Virus record (IMG/VR): IMGVR_UViG_3300034024_000092
Span: 1-48,511 of that record
Strand: one strand, 5' to 3'
Source of the DNA: a virus
DNA length: 48,511 nucleotides
Shown: in pieces, positions 40,601 through 47,929 of the stretch
Numbering within the stretch: the first letter of the stretch is position 1
Layout of the letters: each line of letters begins with the position of its first letter
The notes under the pieces: model-generated
Databases searched by the model: none
The model's input: only the letters and a program-made list of their open reading frames with translations
Told to the model about the DNA's origin: nothing
Made by a program: the position numbers and the translations under genes

Positions 40601-41890
40601 ACCCTGTCGGCCGACGCGCTGGCGCAGGGGGCGACGACCCAGCGCACGACGATGATCGCGGCCTACACGGCGCTGAGCAGCTATCTGTCGGGCCTGTCGC
40701 CTGCCTATGACGACACCAGCCAGGACACGGTCATCGTCGCCGCGACCTTCTCGTCGAAGTTCACGGACTATTACGCCGCAGCCGAGGCGGTGCGGGCGGC
40801 GATCAACGGCATCATCGGCGGCAACGCCACGGCGGCCCTGGCGCGGCTGAACAACATCGCGTCGGATAATGTGCTGGCGCGGGAGGAAAAGCCCCAGCTG
40901 GTCACCGACTGGGCCGCCATAGTGGGGGAGAAGCCCGGCCTCTCGACCGAGGCGGCGAACCGGGGCGTGACGACGGAGCTGACGACCTTCAACAGCGCCT
41001 ACACCGCTCTGTCGTCCTACCTCTCAGGCTTGAGCCCCGCCTACAACGACCTCACGCAGGACACGGTGATTGTCGGGACCACCTTCCGGTCCAAGTTCAC
41101 CGACTATTTCACGGCCAGGGCCGCGCTCCAGAACCGCATCAACGCGATCATCGGCACAGATGCGACCACAGCGCTTGGCCGGCTGAACAACATCAGCAGC
41201 GACAACATGCTGGCCCGCGAAGAGAAGCCGCAGGTCGTGCGCGAATACACGGCGATCTACGGCGAGGCGTTCGGCATCCAGGCGCGAGCGGTTGAGCTGG
41301 GCATCACGACCGAGCGGGTGACCTTCGAGAACGCCTTCAATGCCCTGGTGACCTACGTCACCGGCCTGTCGCCCGCCTACACAGACCTGACCCAGGACAC
41401 CGTCATCGTCGGCACGACCTTTCGGGCCAAGTTCAGCGACTACTACGTCGCCAAGTCAGCGCTTCAGAACGCCATGGCAGGCGGCGGCGGTGGAGGCGGC
41501 GGAGGCAATGGCGACTTCCAGGGCTTTGGGGAGTTCGACGGCTCGATCTCCGGATCGTCGTGGCAGACCGTCAAGACGTTCAGCGTCCTGGGCGTCGTGG
41601 CCGGGTCGCAGATGCAGGTTCAGGTCAGCTGCATCGGCAGCACGACGGACGGCGGCGTCACCTATTCCGGACAAGCTCGGCTGATCCAGACGGCGAACAA
41701 TGCGGTCGTGGCCGGGCCGGAAGCCTTCTCGATCTACAACCTGAGCACGGGTCCGAACGAGGACATCACCATGCTGGGCGAGACCGTGCTGAGCGGGACC
41801 GTCGAGTATGCGCTCCAGATCGGCGGCGCGGCCGGCACGGTGGATGACCTGAACGGCCAGTGCACCGTCACGATCATCCCGACGATCTGA
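37601..41890 (+). CDS. Tail tip attachment protein (J-like) with repeats
   Basis: A 1429-aa host-specificity protein. Hydrophobic N-terminus (ADPISAAIMAVVSYVGAAGT), then a J-like region (GVMGYIGVGGTQMHMRSWG, NAREPTYVAEDGGEPRTRE-type beta). Around 560-620 a fibronectin-type stretch (GLEPAQSYYVAATYRSIRGV). From residue about 625 to 1303 six repeats of about 112 aa occur, each with EKPxVI-W-IVAEYPGLSAxAL, YLSGLSPAYND and TFxxKFTDYY. A Gly-run (about 1296-1304) links to a C-terminal beta domain. It overlaps the previous gene by 8 nt. Confidence 0.88.
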   Translation: MADPISAAIMAVVSYVGAAGTAVAAGTATLAQIATVAAVNIGTSLAVSATASLLQPKVGAGGSPTAFKADPNAPIRGVMGYIGVGGTQMHMRSWGKENVFLSIATVLSLGPIASIDGFTANGNAVSFPGSQGIATSGPFVDKMWQTSKLGLPTDAALGPPTGQPQGSPAMSEWTSLHKSSGHAGVFWTMRTNSKRASYETGVPMPQWTGHWMRLWDPRYDSTYPGGSGSQRRNDWRTWAWTENPYIHALAWVRGHFKLTSGGVIDGSKRLAGIGAPDDAIDIAAFCEGANVAHVNNWPIAGEWTTADDKWSVLAAMLQAGGGVPLNRGAQISCMVNTPRVSIYDYDREDLVGAANLKVMASRRDRINTIIPRYRSGDHKWEIVSAGPVTASTYVAEDGGEPRTREVEYAYACRAKQAAELAAYDITNARESLTGSLPSKPHLLGLRAGDAFTVTEAELGLDGQKFVVVRRTFDPSSATVTLEVRSETDGKHDFALGQAENPPPTPSLTAVDPIPAAPEAEAWTVTVRPADTGGTQQPGLVITGEVENERAAAVVFEHGPTDEGPWTQAYDGPATTELVEINGLEPAQSYYVAATYRSIRGVPSERTVWGPFTAPGLISAPDAAVYATLTRLQSDNWLTAGEKPEVIRYWQGIVAEYPGISANALTAGATTQRTALIAAYDALSTYLSGLSPAYDSVATDTVIVGATFRAKFLDYFTTKQAALDATVAANRLVATTAAANASTALNRLNSIAADNELAREEKPQVIREWAEIVAEYAGLSAQALSVGATSQRTTFIAAYDALSSYLSALTPAYNDLNQNTTVVAATFNARFTDYYTARQAVLNAMIGIVDADASQALATIAIIQSDGYLSANEKPELIRTWGRIVAEYPGLSAEALTRGATSQRTALIAAYNALSTYLSGLSPAYNDATQNTVIVPATFTAKFTDYYAAAEATRNAITSIVGTDATTALARLTIIQSDGYLSRDEKPEVMRHWARIVIEYPTLSADALAQGATTQRTTMIAAYTALSSYLSGLSPAYDDTSQDTVIVAATFSSKFTDYYAAAEAVRAAINGIIGGNATAALARLNNIASDNVLAREEKPQLVTDWAAIVGEKPGLSTEAANRGVTTELTTFNSAYTALSSYLSGLSPAYNDLTQDTVIVGTTFRSKFTDYFTARAALQNRINAIIGTDATTALGRLNNISSDNMLAREEKPQVVREYTAIYGEAFGIQARAVELGITTERVTFENAFNALVTYVTGLSPAYTDLTQDTVIVGTTFRAKFSDYYVAKSALQNAMAGGGGGGGGGNGDFQGFGEFDGSISGSSWQTVKTFSVLGVVAGSQMQVQVSCIGSTTDGGVTYSGQARLIQTANNAVVAGPEAFSIYNLSTGPNEDITMLGETVLSGTVEYALQIGGAAGTVDDLNGQCTVTIIPTI
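39473..41509 (+). repeat. Six tandem 112-aa repeats in the tip protein
   Basis: Unit starts at 39473, 39830, 40166, 40502, 40838 and 41174. Units 2-6 are exactly 336 bp apart; the first is 357 bp. Shared residues: SD or ADN, EKPxxI, AYxALSxYLSGLSPAY and DTVIV. Units 3 and 4 share TIIQSDGYLS and 5-6 share RLNNI-SDN, showing stepwise duplication. Confidence 0.95.
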
Positions 41891-41915
41891 CCACCCTCAC
41901 AATCAGGAGACGACC

Positions 41916-42263
41916 ATGTCGGCTTTCCAGTCGAGCCTGATCCGTGGCGAGACCTATTCTCTCGCGCTGGAGGCGACCGAGGGCGACCTGACGGGCGCCA
42001 CGGCGCGGGCCGACCTGAAGCGGGCGGTCTCCGGAAAGGAACCGGGCGACGCGGCGCTGGTCGCGGCCGCCTTCGCTGTGGAGGCGGTCGCTGAGGTGAC
42101 GCCGGACGGCGGGCCGGGCTGGATATTCACCCTGACGCCGGTCCAGACCGCAGCCCTGGCGACCGGCCTCTATGTCATGGACGCCCGCGTGACGCTGGCC
42201 AGCGGCTTCGTCGATCAGGTCGAGGGCGTGAAGATCACCGTCAAGGAACGGGTGACGGCGTGA
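41916..42263 (+). CDS. Tail-associated beta-rich protein
   Basis: A 115-aa protein with AGGAG before ATG 41916. FQSSLIRGETYSLALEATEG then LATGLYVMDARVTLASGFVD: beta-rich, similar to small baseplate/fibre accessory proteins found between tip and fibre genes. GTGA overlap with the next gene. Confidence 0.72.
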   Translation: MSAFQSSLIRGETYSLALEATEGDLTGATARADLKRAVSGKEPGDAALVAAAFAVEAVAEVTPDGGPGWIFTLTPVQTAALATGLYVMDARVTLASGFVDQVEGVKITVKERVTA

Positions 42264-42589
42264 TCGTTCTGCGGTGGCGTGAGATCGCGCTGGTCCGCTG
42301 GCGCTGGATTGGCCCGTCCGACCAGGCTGCGCCGCTCAAGACGCCGGGGGTCGGGGCGGCGGCGGCGATCATCGGCCCGCCCGGCCCAGCCGGTCAGCCC
42401 GCCTACATCCACACCCAGGCCAGCGCCTCGGCCGAGTGGGTCGTGAACCACAACCTGGGTGTCCGGCCCTTGATCGTCGTGCTCTCGCCCGGCGGCGTCG
42501 AGGTCGAGGCGCATCCCATCCACATGAGCACGAACCAGGTCCGCATCCACTTCGCCGCGCCCGCCACGGGTTCGGTCCGCTGCATCTGA
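42260..42589 (+). CDS. Tail fibre-associated protein with collagen-like stretch
   Basis: A 109-aa protein from GTG 42260. It has a short collagen-like IIGPPGPAGQPAYIHTQAS, then WVVNHNLGVRPLIVVLSPGG, a pattern shared with the end of the next gene's fibre (THNLGTRDVQVVV). Likely a fibre or chaperone component. Confidence 0.72.
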   Translation: MIVLRWREIALVRWRWIGPSDQAAPLKTPGVGAAAAIIGPPGPAGQPAYIHTQASASAEWVVNHNLGVRPLIVVLSPGGVEVEAHPIHMSTNQVRIHFAAPATGSVRCI

Positions 42590-42602
42590 AAAGGAGCACC
42601 CC

Positions 42603-43397
42603 ATGGGCAAGCCCATTCTCTCGAACTTCGACTTCATCGGCGGCGCCAAGATCACCGGCCTGCCGCAGGCCTCGGCGGACGGCGAGCCCGTCACCCTGGA
42701 GCAGCTGCGCGCGCTTCAGGAGGGATTGGCGTGGAAGGACGACGTGCGCGTCGCCTCGACCGCCAACATCAACCTGTCGGCTCCGGGCGCCTCGATCGAC
42801 GGCGTGTCCATGGCCACCAACGACCGCTTCCTGGCCAAGAACCAGACCACGGGTTCCGAGAACGGGATTTACATCTGGAACGGGGCTGCGGTGGCGGCCA
42901 CGCGCGCGGCGGACATGAGCGCCTCGGCCGAGTTCAACGCCGCCGTCGTGCCTGTGCGCGAGGGCACGTCGAACGCGAACACCGCGTGGCGCCAGACCGC
43001 CGCCGATCCGACCGTGGGGACCACGGGCATCGTCTTCTCCTCCTTCGCCTCCGGCGCCGGCGCGGCGTCGGAAACCAGCGCGGGCATCGCGGAGATCGCC
43101 ACCCAGTCGGAGACCGACGCCGGGTCCGACGACGCCCGGTTCGTGACGCCCGCCAAGCTGGCCAACTATTCCGGCCGATCGAAGCGATACGCCGCCGACG
43201 TGGGCGACGGGTCGAACACCTCGATCACCGTGACGCACAATCTGGGCACCCGCGATGTCCAGGTCGTCGTGCGCCGCAACTCTGGCGCCTATGAAGAGGT
43301 GCTGGTGGATTGGGGGGCCACGACCACCAACACCGTGACCCTGACGTTCGCGACCGCGCCGTCGTCGGCGCAGTTCCGCGTCATCGTGATCGCCTAA
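42603..43397 (+). CDS. Tail fibre protein
   Basis: A 264-aa protein with AAGGAG before ATG 42603. FIGGAKITGLPQASADGEP is a common fibre N-terminus; LAWKDDVRVASTANINLSAP, NGIYIWNGAAVAATRAADM and the motif IATQSETDAGSDDARFVTP-AKLANY are typical of tail fibres. C-terminal THNLGTRDVQVVVRRNSGAY is a beta tip. Determines host binding. Confidence 0.85.
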   Translation: MGKPILSNFDFIGGAKITGLPQASADGEPVTLEQLRALQEGLAWKDDVRVASTANINLSAPGASIDGVSMATNDRFLAKNQTTGSENGIYIWNGAAVAATRAADMSASAEFNAAVVPVREGTSNANTAWRQTAADPTVGTTGIVFSSFASGAGAASETSAGIAEIATQSETDAGSDDARFVTPAKLANYSGRSKRYAADVGDGSNTSITVTHNLGTRDVQVVVRRNSGAYEEVLVDWGATTTNTVTLTFATAPSSAQFRVIVIA

Positions 43398-43400
43398 GCC

Positions 43401-43985
43401 GTGCAGTTCCTCGGGCCTGCGCTGACCAACGGGGCGGGGGCGGAGGCTTTCTCCGCCTTCTCCCCCGTTTACAAGACGGGCGCCTACACGGCCGCGTCAG
43501 GCGAGTGGGTGAACGCCAACACCACGTCGGCCGCCTTCACCGTGACCCTGCCGGCCTCGCCTGCGGTCGGGGCCATGGTCCGGATCACCGACGCGGCCAA
43601 GACCTTCGCCACCAACAACCTGACGGTCGGACGCAACAGTCAGACCATCGACGGCGTGGCGGCCAACTTCGTGATGAACGGTGCGGGCTGGGATGTCGTC
43701 TTCTTCTTCAACGGTCTGACCTGGGCGCTGCTCTCCAGCGGGATCAAGTCCGTCCAGAGGGGCGTGAAGACCCTGAGCGTGTCCGGCCTTACCGACACAG
43801 TGACTGTCTCCGCCGTGAACATGAACCGGGCGGTGCTGTCGATGTCGGCCAAAAAGGCGACCGACAATTCGCTGGAAGAAGTGCTCGTCCAGGGCGTTCT
43901 GACCAACAGCACCACGATCACCTTCACGCGCGGCAACTATGGCGCGGCCGCCGCGGTCGCCTGGCAACTGGTGGAGTGGTGGTGA
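43401..43985 (+). CDS. Tail fibre/spike-like protein
   Basis: A 194-aa protein from GTG 43401. AASGEWVNANTTSAAFTVTL and TFATNNLTVGRNSQTIDGVA then FVMNGAGWDVVFFFNGLTWA are the beta-rich pattern of fibre distal domains. Stop overlaps the next ATG (TGATG). Confidence 0.78.
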   Translation: MQFLGPALTNGAGAEAFSAFSPVYKTGAYTAASGEWVNANTTSAAFTVTLPASPAVGAMVRITDAAKTFATNNLTVGRNSQTIDGVAANFVMNGAGWDVVFFFNGLTWALLSSGIKSVQRGVKTLSVSGLTDTVTVSAVNMNRAVLSMSAKKATDNSLEEVLVQGVLTNSTTITFTRGNYGAAAAVAWQLVEWW

Positions 43986-44152
43986 TGCGATACCTCCAGA
44001 TCAACGAAGCCTCCGTCGTCACCGACGACATGACCAGCTCCAGCACCATCGACGCGCCGCACTGCATCCCCGTGGCTGACGACGACCCCGCCACCCTCGG
44101 CTGGACCTGGGATGGCGAGACGTTCGCGCCGCCTCCCGCTCCCGCCGCCTGA
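43985..44152 (+). CDS. Small fibre-module protein (55 aa)
   Basis: MRYLQINEASVVTDDMTSSS through LGWTWDGETFAPPPAPAA. Short proteins with a WxWDG-x-F and Pro-rich end often follow fibre genes, where they can act as assembly chaperones. ATG overlaps the previous stop. Confidence 0.75.
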   Translation: MRYLQINEASVVTDDMTSSSTIDAPHCIPVADDDPATLGWTWDGETFAPPPAPAA

Positions 44153-44190
44153 CCCCTTTCTTCAACCACCACCCACCACAGGAGCCTGAC

Positions 44191-44466
44191 ATGGCCGAGA
44201 AGTCGTTTGAGCAGCTGGAGGCCGACAAGGCCGCCATCGAACGCGCGCAGAACAAGATGCGCGCCGAACCCCTGAAGGCGATGTTGGACGCTTTCGACGC
44301 CCCGGAAGTGGCCAAGGCCCGCGACCTGGCGCTGATCGCCGCCGCGCGGCTGGAGCCCGACGACCGGGCGCAGGCGCAGCACATCGTCAGCGTTCTGACG
44401 GGCTCGCTCGATTACCTGCGCACCCGCCACGATCAGATGGTGCGCGCCAGCGAGGCCAGCGGCTGA
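44191..44466 (+). CDS. Hypothetical protein after fibre genes (91 aa)
   Basis: CACAGGAG precedes ATG 44191. A charged helical protein (FEQLEADKAAIERAQNKM, AQAQHIVSVLTGSLDYLRTR). Its stop codon lies within a decamer tandem repeat. No family recognised. Confidence 0.72.
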   Translation: MAEKSFEQLEADKAAIERAQNKMRAEPLKAMLDAFDAPEVAKARDLALIAAARLEPDDRAQAQHIVSVLTGSLDYLRTRHDQMVRASEASG

Positions 44467-44492
44467 CAGCGGCTGACAGCGGCTGACAGCGG
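44458..44492 (+). repeat. Tandem decamer AGCGGCTGAC (3.5 copies)
   Basis: AGCGGCTGAC three times, then AGCGG. Each unit carries TGA; the first is the stop of the 44191-44466 gene. With 10-bp units copy number changes would not lengthen the protein because the first TGA is always read first. Confidence 0.92.
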
Positions 44493-44528
44493 GAACGATC
44501 CGGCGGTCGTCGAACTTGCAATGTCACC

Positions 44529-44804
44529 ATGACCACATACCGCTTCACGAGCGACATCAACGGCGACCGCAGCGGGGAAGACCTCGTCGAGCTGGCGACC
44601 GATGACGAGGTCAAGGCCGAGGCCGTGAAGCGGATGTGCGAGCTGCTCAAGACCAGCGGTCGCGAGGCGCTCTGGTCCACGGGAGCCCTGGTGATGACCG
44701 CCAGCAATGCCGACGGTCTGGTGGTGTTCAGGCTGGACCTCCACGCAACGCTCGCGCCCGCCTGGTCAGATCGACAACCGAAACCCGGCCGCGCCGGCCG
44801 CTAG
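44529..44804 (+). CDS. DUF6894-like small protein
   Basis: A 91-aa protein, TYRFTSDINGDRSGEDLVEL then DEVKAEAVKRMCELLKTSGR and GLVVFRLDLHATLAP. The pattern resembles the DUF6894 family common in Alphaproteobacteria. It converges on, and overlaps by 4 nt, the minus-strand gene at 44801-44989. Confidence 0.7.
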   Translation: MTTYRFTSDINGDRSGEDLVELATDDEVKAEAVKRMCELLKTSGREALWSTGALVMTASNADGLVVFRLDLHATLAPAWSDRQPKPGRAGR

Positions 44805-44989
44805 TCGTCGTCGAACAGCACTGTGTCCACCCGCTCGTCCTGGTGGAAGATGTGGGCGGCGACCGGGCGGCGGTGACTGCGCGCGATTTGGCGGGCCATG
44901 ACCCGCGCCGCCATCAGGTTGTCGACGGCCATCGGCTCCATGTGCGGGACTTTGCTGGTCTCTGTTTCGACGAAACAAAAGTAGGTCAT
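44801..44989 (-). CDS. Minus-strand hypothetical protein (62 aa)
   Basis: Starts at ATG 44989 with GGGTGG upstream. MTYFCFVETETSKVPHMEPM then LMAARVMARQIARSHRRPVA. Alternating strand/helix, similar to small conserved Caulobacterales proteins with no known role. Opposite orientation to the fibre genes suggests a moron. Confidence 0.7.
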   Translation of the reverse strand: MTYFCFVETETSKVPHMEPMAVDNLMAARVMARQIARSHRRPVAAHIFHQDERVDTVLFDDD

Positions 44990-45130
44990 CGGACCACCCG
45001 TGAGATCGCGCGCTGCCCCCTGCTGACACAGGCGGTCACCCTTCCACTGACGCTTATAGCCCAGACTCCCCAAGCGGGCGAATCGGGCCGCTAGGACGTC
45101 CAATCAATGTCTCTGGCGGGGAGTATCGCC

Positions 45131-45559
45131 ATGCCCGAGCGTACGCGCGAGATCGTGGAGCTGCTGGCCGCCGGCGTCGGCGGGGCCGCCGTCTCCGGCT
45201 TTTGGGGCTGGGTGACGCGCCGGACCAGCAATCCGGCCGAGAACCGCACGGGCGAGGCCGCCGTGTTGATGGCGGCGACCAAGCTGCAGGAGGTTATGAA
45301 CGAGGCCGTCGAGCGCGCCTCTGATCGACTGAACGCCGAGATGGACGACCTGCGCCTCGACAACATCAAGCTCCGCGAACGGATCGAGAAGCTCGAGGGC
45401 GACAATCGCAACCTGGTCCAGATCCGCGAAAGCTTACAAGCGATCCTCGTCAGGGCAGGGATCGACTGGGAACAGGCGACCCAACCCGGCGCCGTGCTGG
45501 TGGTCGAAGGCGGGACCGCGACCGTAACGCCGCCCCGGCGGCGGGGGAGGAAATCATGA
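45131..45559 (+). CDS. Membrane-anchored coiled-coil protein, lysis module
   Basis: A 142-aa protein; ATG 45131 has GGGGAG 8 nt upstream, better than ATG 45107. A hydrophobic N-terminal helix (LLAAGVGGAAVSGFWGWV) is followed by a long coiled coil (RLNAEMDDLRLDNIKLRERI). Located before the holin with an ATGA overlap. It resembles i-spanin-like or structural lysis accessory proteins. Confidence 0.7.
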   Translation: MPERTREIVELLAAGVGGAAVSGFWGWVTRRTSNPAENRTGEAAVLMAATKLQEVMNEAVERASDRLNAEMDDLRLDNIKLRERIEKLEGDNRNLVQIRESLQAILVRAGIDWEQATQPGAVLVVEGGTATVTPPRRRGRKS

Positions 45560-45876
45560 CCGACACGCCCGTCAACCCACGCGAGCAGCCGCCCGTGCCG
45601 CGCTCCGAGATGCTCAAGGCCTTCATCGGCGATCTGGCGCGGCCCTTCGCCATCATCGCCACCTCGTTCGCGGCCAGCTGGGCCACCATCGTGATCGCCT
45701 ACAAGGTCGAGAACGGCAACGACGGCGCGATCTTCGCCGGCGCCTACTTCCTGGGCGTCGGCACCCTGTTTCTGGGCAAGGCCGTGGAGGCCATCAACGC
45801 CGGGCGTCACAAGCGAGACGTGGACGTGGCCCAGGTGAACGCCGGAGCCACGACTGACACGACGCTGGCGAGCTGA
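45556..45876 (+). CDS. Putative holin
   Basis: A 106-aa protein with two predicted TM segments (FAIIATSFAASWATIVIAY and AIFAGAYFLGVGTLFLGKA) joined by a short polar loop (KVENGND) and ending in a charged tail. Size, topology and position before the endolysin, which has no signal peptide, make a holin likely. Confidence 0.75.
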   Translation: MTDTPVNPREQPPVPRSEMLKAFIGDLARPFAIIATSFAASWATIVIAYKVENGNDGAIFAGAYFLGVGTLFLGKAVEAINAGRHKRDVDVAQVNAGATTDTTLAS

Positions 45877-45903
45877 TCGGCCCGTGCTAGGCTGACGGCG
45901 TGG

Positions 45904-45973
45904 GGCTCCCGAGAGGGAAGGCCGCACAGAGCGGCCCGCAAGGTTCCCCCCAAGGCTGCCTGGCGGGCCGCTC
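45904..45973. other. Structured non-coding segment with competing stems
   Basis: Between holin stop (45876) and 45983. It has a TCCC/GGGA hairpin with a GAGA (GNRA) loop (45907-45918), GGCCGC-ACAGA-GCGGCC (45920-45936), and an 11-bp long-range stem GAGCGGCCCGC (45929-45939) with GCGGGCCGCTC (45963-45973) that competes with it. Could be a bidirectional terminator or a structured RNA. Confidence 0.55.
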
Positions 45974-45982
45974 ACCCCGCGC

Positions 45983-46087
45983 CTAGACCAGGCCGAGGGT
46001 GCGCAGCAGCGCCCAGAGGTTGAAGGCCAGCCCGGTCAGGGCGAGGGCCGCCAGCACGGCGATCATCAACCGGCCGCGCGGCTTCAT
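45983..46087 (-). CDS. Tiny membrane peptide (34 aa)
   Basis: MKPRGRLMIAVLAALALTG then LAFNLWALLRTLGLV: basic N-terminus and one TM helix. ATGA overlap with the preceding small secreted-protein gene supports coupling. Function unknown; it may be membrane-active or interact with the lysis system. Confidence 0.58.
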   Translation of the reverse strand: MKPRGRLMIAVLAALALTGLAFNLWALLRTLGLV

Positions 46088-46236
46088 TCGCCCAGCGCCA
46101 CGAGCCGATCCTCGCACGTCCAGTCGTCATCCCCCGCCGTGACCATGCACAGGTCATAGAGCCGGTCGTGCACCCACGCGGCCTCGCCGTTGGGCGGGAG
46201 CCAGAACAGCACCGTCAGGATCACGAGCCGAGCCAT
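46084..46236 (-). CDS. Small secreted protein (50 aa)
   Basis: MARLVILTVLFWLPPNGEA reads as a signal peptide ending before AWVHDRLYDLCMVTAGDDD and DWTCEDRLVALGE; the two Cys may form a disulfide in a mature peptide of about 31 residues. Start 46236; 46254 possible. It diverges from the endolysin gene across about 37 bp. Confidence 0.58.
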   Translation of the reverse strand: MARLVILTVLFWLPPNGEAAWVHDRLYDLCMVTAGDDDWTCEDRLVALGE

Positions 46237-46273
46237 CGGCCGATCCTGCCCCATCACAGAACCGGAGACCACC

Positions 46274-46846
46274 ATGAGCAAGGCTCTGTTCGACGCCGTG
46301 CGCGTCATCAAAGGCGCTGCCCTCACGCAGGCCGATGTGGATCGCATCAACGCCGCGCTGGCGCCTGACGATGGCGCAGAGCCTCCTCTTGGCGTCCTGA
46401 CCCCCAGCCCGGCCGGGATCAAGCTGATGCACGAGTTCGAGGGCTGCCGCCTGGCGGCCTATCCCGACCCCGGCTCGCGCGATGGCCACCCCTGGACGAT
46501 CGGCTGGGGCTCGACCGGCCCCGGCATCGCCAAGGGCGTGACGTGGACCCAGCAAGAGGCGGATGAGCGGTTCGCCGCCGACCTGGCCCGGTTCGCCGGC
46601 AAGGTCCGCGATCTGCTGGGCGGCGCCCCGACGACGCAGGGCCAGTTCGATGCGCTGGTCGCGTTTTCGTACAATGTGGGGGTGACGGGCTTCGCCAACT
46701 CTACCCTTCTGCGGAGGCACAAAGCGGGCGACTACGGCGGCGCGGCCGACGAGTTTCTTCGCTGGAACAAAAACGACGGGAAAATCTTGCCGGGCCTGAC
46801 GAGGCGCCGTCAGGCGGAACGCGCGCTTTATCTGTCGGATAAGTAG
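46274..46846 (+). CDS. Endolysin, GH24 lysozyme
   Basis: A 190-aa lysozyme; ATG 46274 with GGAGA upstream. Residues about 46-190 show HEFEGCRLAAYPDPGS with catalytic Glu56 and Asp65 and WTIGWGST (Thr75), then QGQFDALVAFSYNVG and LTRRRQAERALYL, all typical of T4-type GH24 muramidases. The N-terminal 40 residues (LTQADVDRINAALA) are an extra helical part. No signal peptide, so release depends on the holin. Confidence 0.95.
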   Translation: MSKALFDAVRVIKGAALTQADVDRINAALAPDDGAEPPLGVLTPSPAGIKLMHEFEGCRLAAYPDPGSRDGHPWTIGWGSTGPGIAKGVTWTQQEADERFAADLARFAGKVRDLLGGAPTTQGQFDALVAFSYNVGVTGFANSTLLRRHKAGDYGGAADEFLRWNKNDGKILPGLTRRRQAERALYLSDK

Positions 46847-47481
46847 GTCCATGCGCGCCGCTTTCGGATCGCGCTCACCAATCCCATCGACACTCCATAC
46901 CTCTCAGCGAGCATTTTTCCGCTGCCGTGTCCTGTCGGTGCCTGCAAGATAGCCACCACGTCCGCTTCGGCCAGCTTCGAGGTTCCGACACTTTCGCCGC
47001 GCGGAATAATCTCGGGGCGGAGCCGCTTAGGGTGGTTGTCGCCACGCGCTACGCGTTCAGGGTGTCGGCGGGTCCAATGATTGTCTCCGCGAGTCTGTTT
47101 CTCCGGATGCAATCTTGCACCACTGGCATCCCCGCGAGGGGTGCGCCCGTGCCGCTCGCGGTCATCCGCGTTTTCCTGAGCTGTCGCCCAGTAGAGGTTG
47201 CCCGGCGTGTTGTTCGTTCGGTCACCGTCTCGGTGGGCGCAATGGCTCTTGTCGGGCGGGCAAGGTCCGTTGAACGCCTCGCATACCAGCCTGTGCACCT
47301 TGCGGGTGATCTTCCCGTCGTCGGTGCAAAGCGTGTGACCCGCATAGCCCCGCAGATTGCTCGGGCGCAGGACACGGCCAAGGTATTTGCCCTGCCAGTC
47401 AGGGACAACGCGGCGCACCCGTCCCTGATCTGACACCTCATAATCGGGGGCCTCAGCAATCGTCTTCCAAGCCTCGGTCAT
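46828..47481 (-). CDS. NUMOD4-HNH homing endonuclease
   Basis: A 217-aa protein starting at ATG 47481. EAWKTIAEAPDYEVSDQGRV is a NUMOD4 motif; VHRLVCEAFNGPCPPDKSHC, AHRDGDRTNNTPGNLYWATA is HNH_3. A repetitive linker (RLHPEKQTRGDNHWTRRHPE) leads to a C-terminal HTH (LAERYGVSMGLVSAIRKRRA). It is antisense to the lysis genes, overlaps the endolysin 3' end by 19 bp, and separates the endolysin from the spanins: a mobile insertion. Confidence 0.92.
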   Translation of the reverse strand: MTEAWKTIAEAPDYEVSDQGRVRRVVPDWQGKYLGRVLRPSNLRGYAGHTLCTDDGKITRKVHRLVCEAFNGPCPPDKSHCAHRDGDRTNNTPGNLYWATAQENADDRERHGRTPRGDASGARLHPEKQTRGDNHWTRRHPERVARGDNHPKRLRPEIIPRGESVGTSKLAEADVVAILQAPTGHGSGKMLAERYGVSMGLVSAIRKRRAWTYLSDR

Positions 47482-47548
47482 GAGGAGATTCTGCCATGCT
47501 TCGCCTACAAGAACAAACTGCGCCCGCCCTCTATGGGGCCGCCTCGTG

Positions 47549-47929
47549 ATGCCCCGGTTCAACACCTTCTCCCCCATCGCCTGGGCTCTCTGCCTGACCC
47601 TGCTGGCCATCCTGCTCATGCTGGGGTGGTGCGCCGTGACCGAGCCCGGCCGCCAAGCCGCCAAGGCTGAGAAGGCCCGCGCCGGTCAGATCGTGGCGGA
47701 GGGCGGTCAGGCCGCCGCCGTCGATGCCCTGAATGCCTCAGAGAAGGCCGCTGAGGCCTCTCGCCAATCCGAAGCCCTCACAGGAGCCAACCATGCTGAA
47801 ATCGTCTCCACGCCCGGCGCTGACGCTTCTGTCGGTGCTGTTGATGCCGCTGGTCGCCGGGGGCTGTGTCGCCGGGCCGCGTATTTCCACCGTCCTGAGT
47901 GCCGTGCGCTGCGGGCCGCTGGTTCCTGA
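47549..47929 (+). CDS. Rz: Rz-like inner-membrane spanin
   Basis: A 126-aa protein; ATG 47549. One N-terminal TM (IAWALCLTLLAILLMLGWCA) followed by a periplasmic helical domain (AKAEKARAGQIVAEGGQAAA, NASEKAAEASRQSEAL), then a short Cys-containing end (GLCRRAAYFHRPECRALRA). The gene for the Rz1-like lipoprotein starts inside it in another frame. Together they would fuse inner and outer membranes. Confidence 0.85.
   Translation: MPRFNTFSPIAWALCLTLLAILLMLGWCAVTEPGRQAAKAEKARAGQIVAEGGQAAAVDALNASEKAAEASRQSEALTGANHAEIVSTPGADASVGAVDAAGRRGLCRRAAYFHRPECRALRAAGS

Noticed and set aside
42603-43985. Diversity-generating retroelement acting on the fibre genes
   Set aside because: No reverse transcriptase and no template/variable repeat pair.
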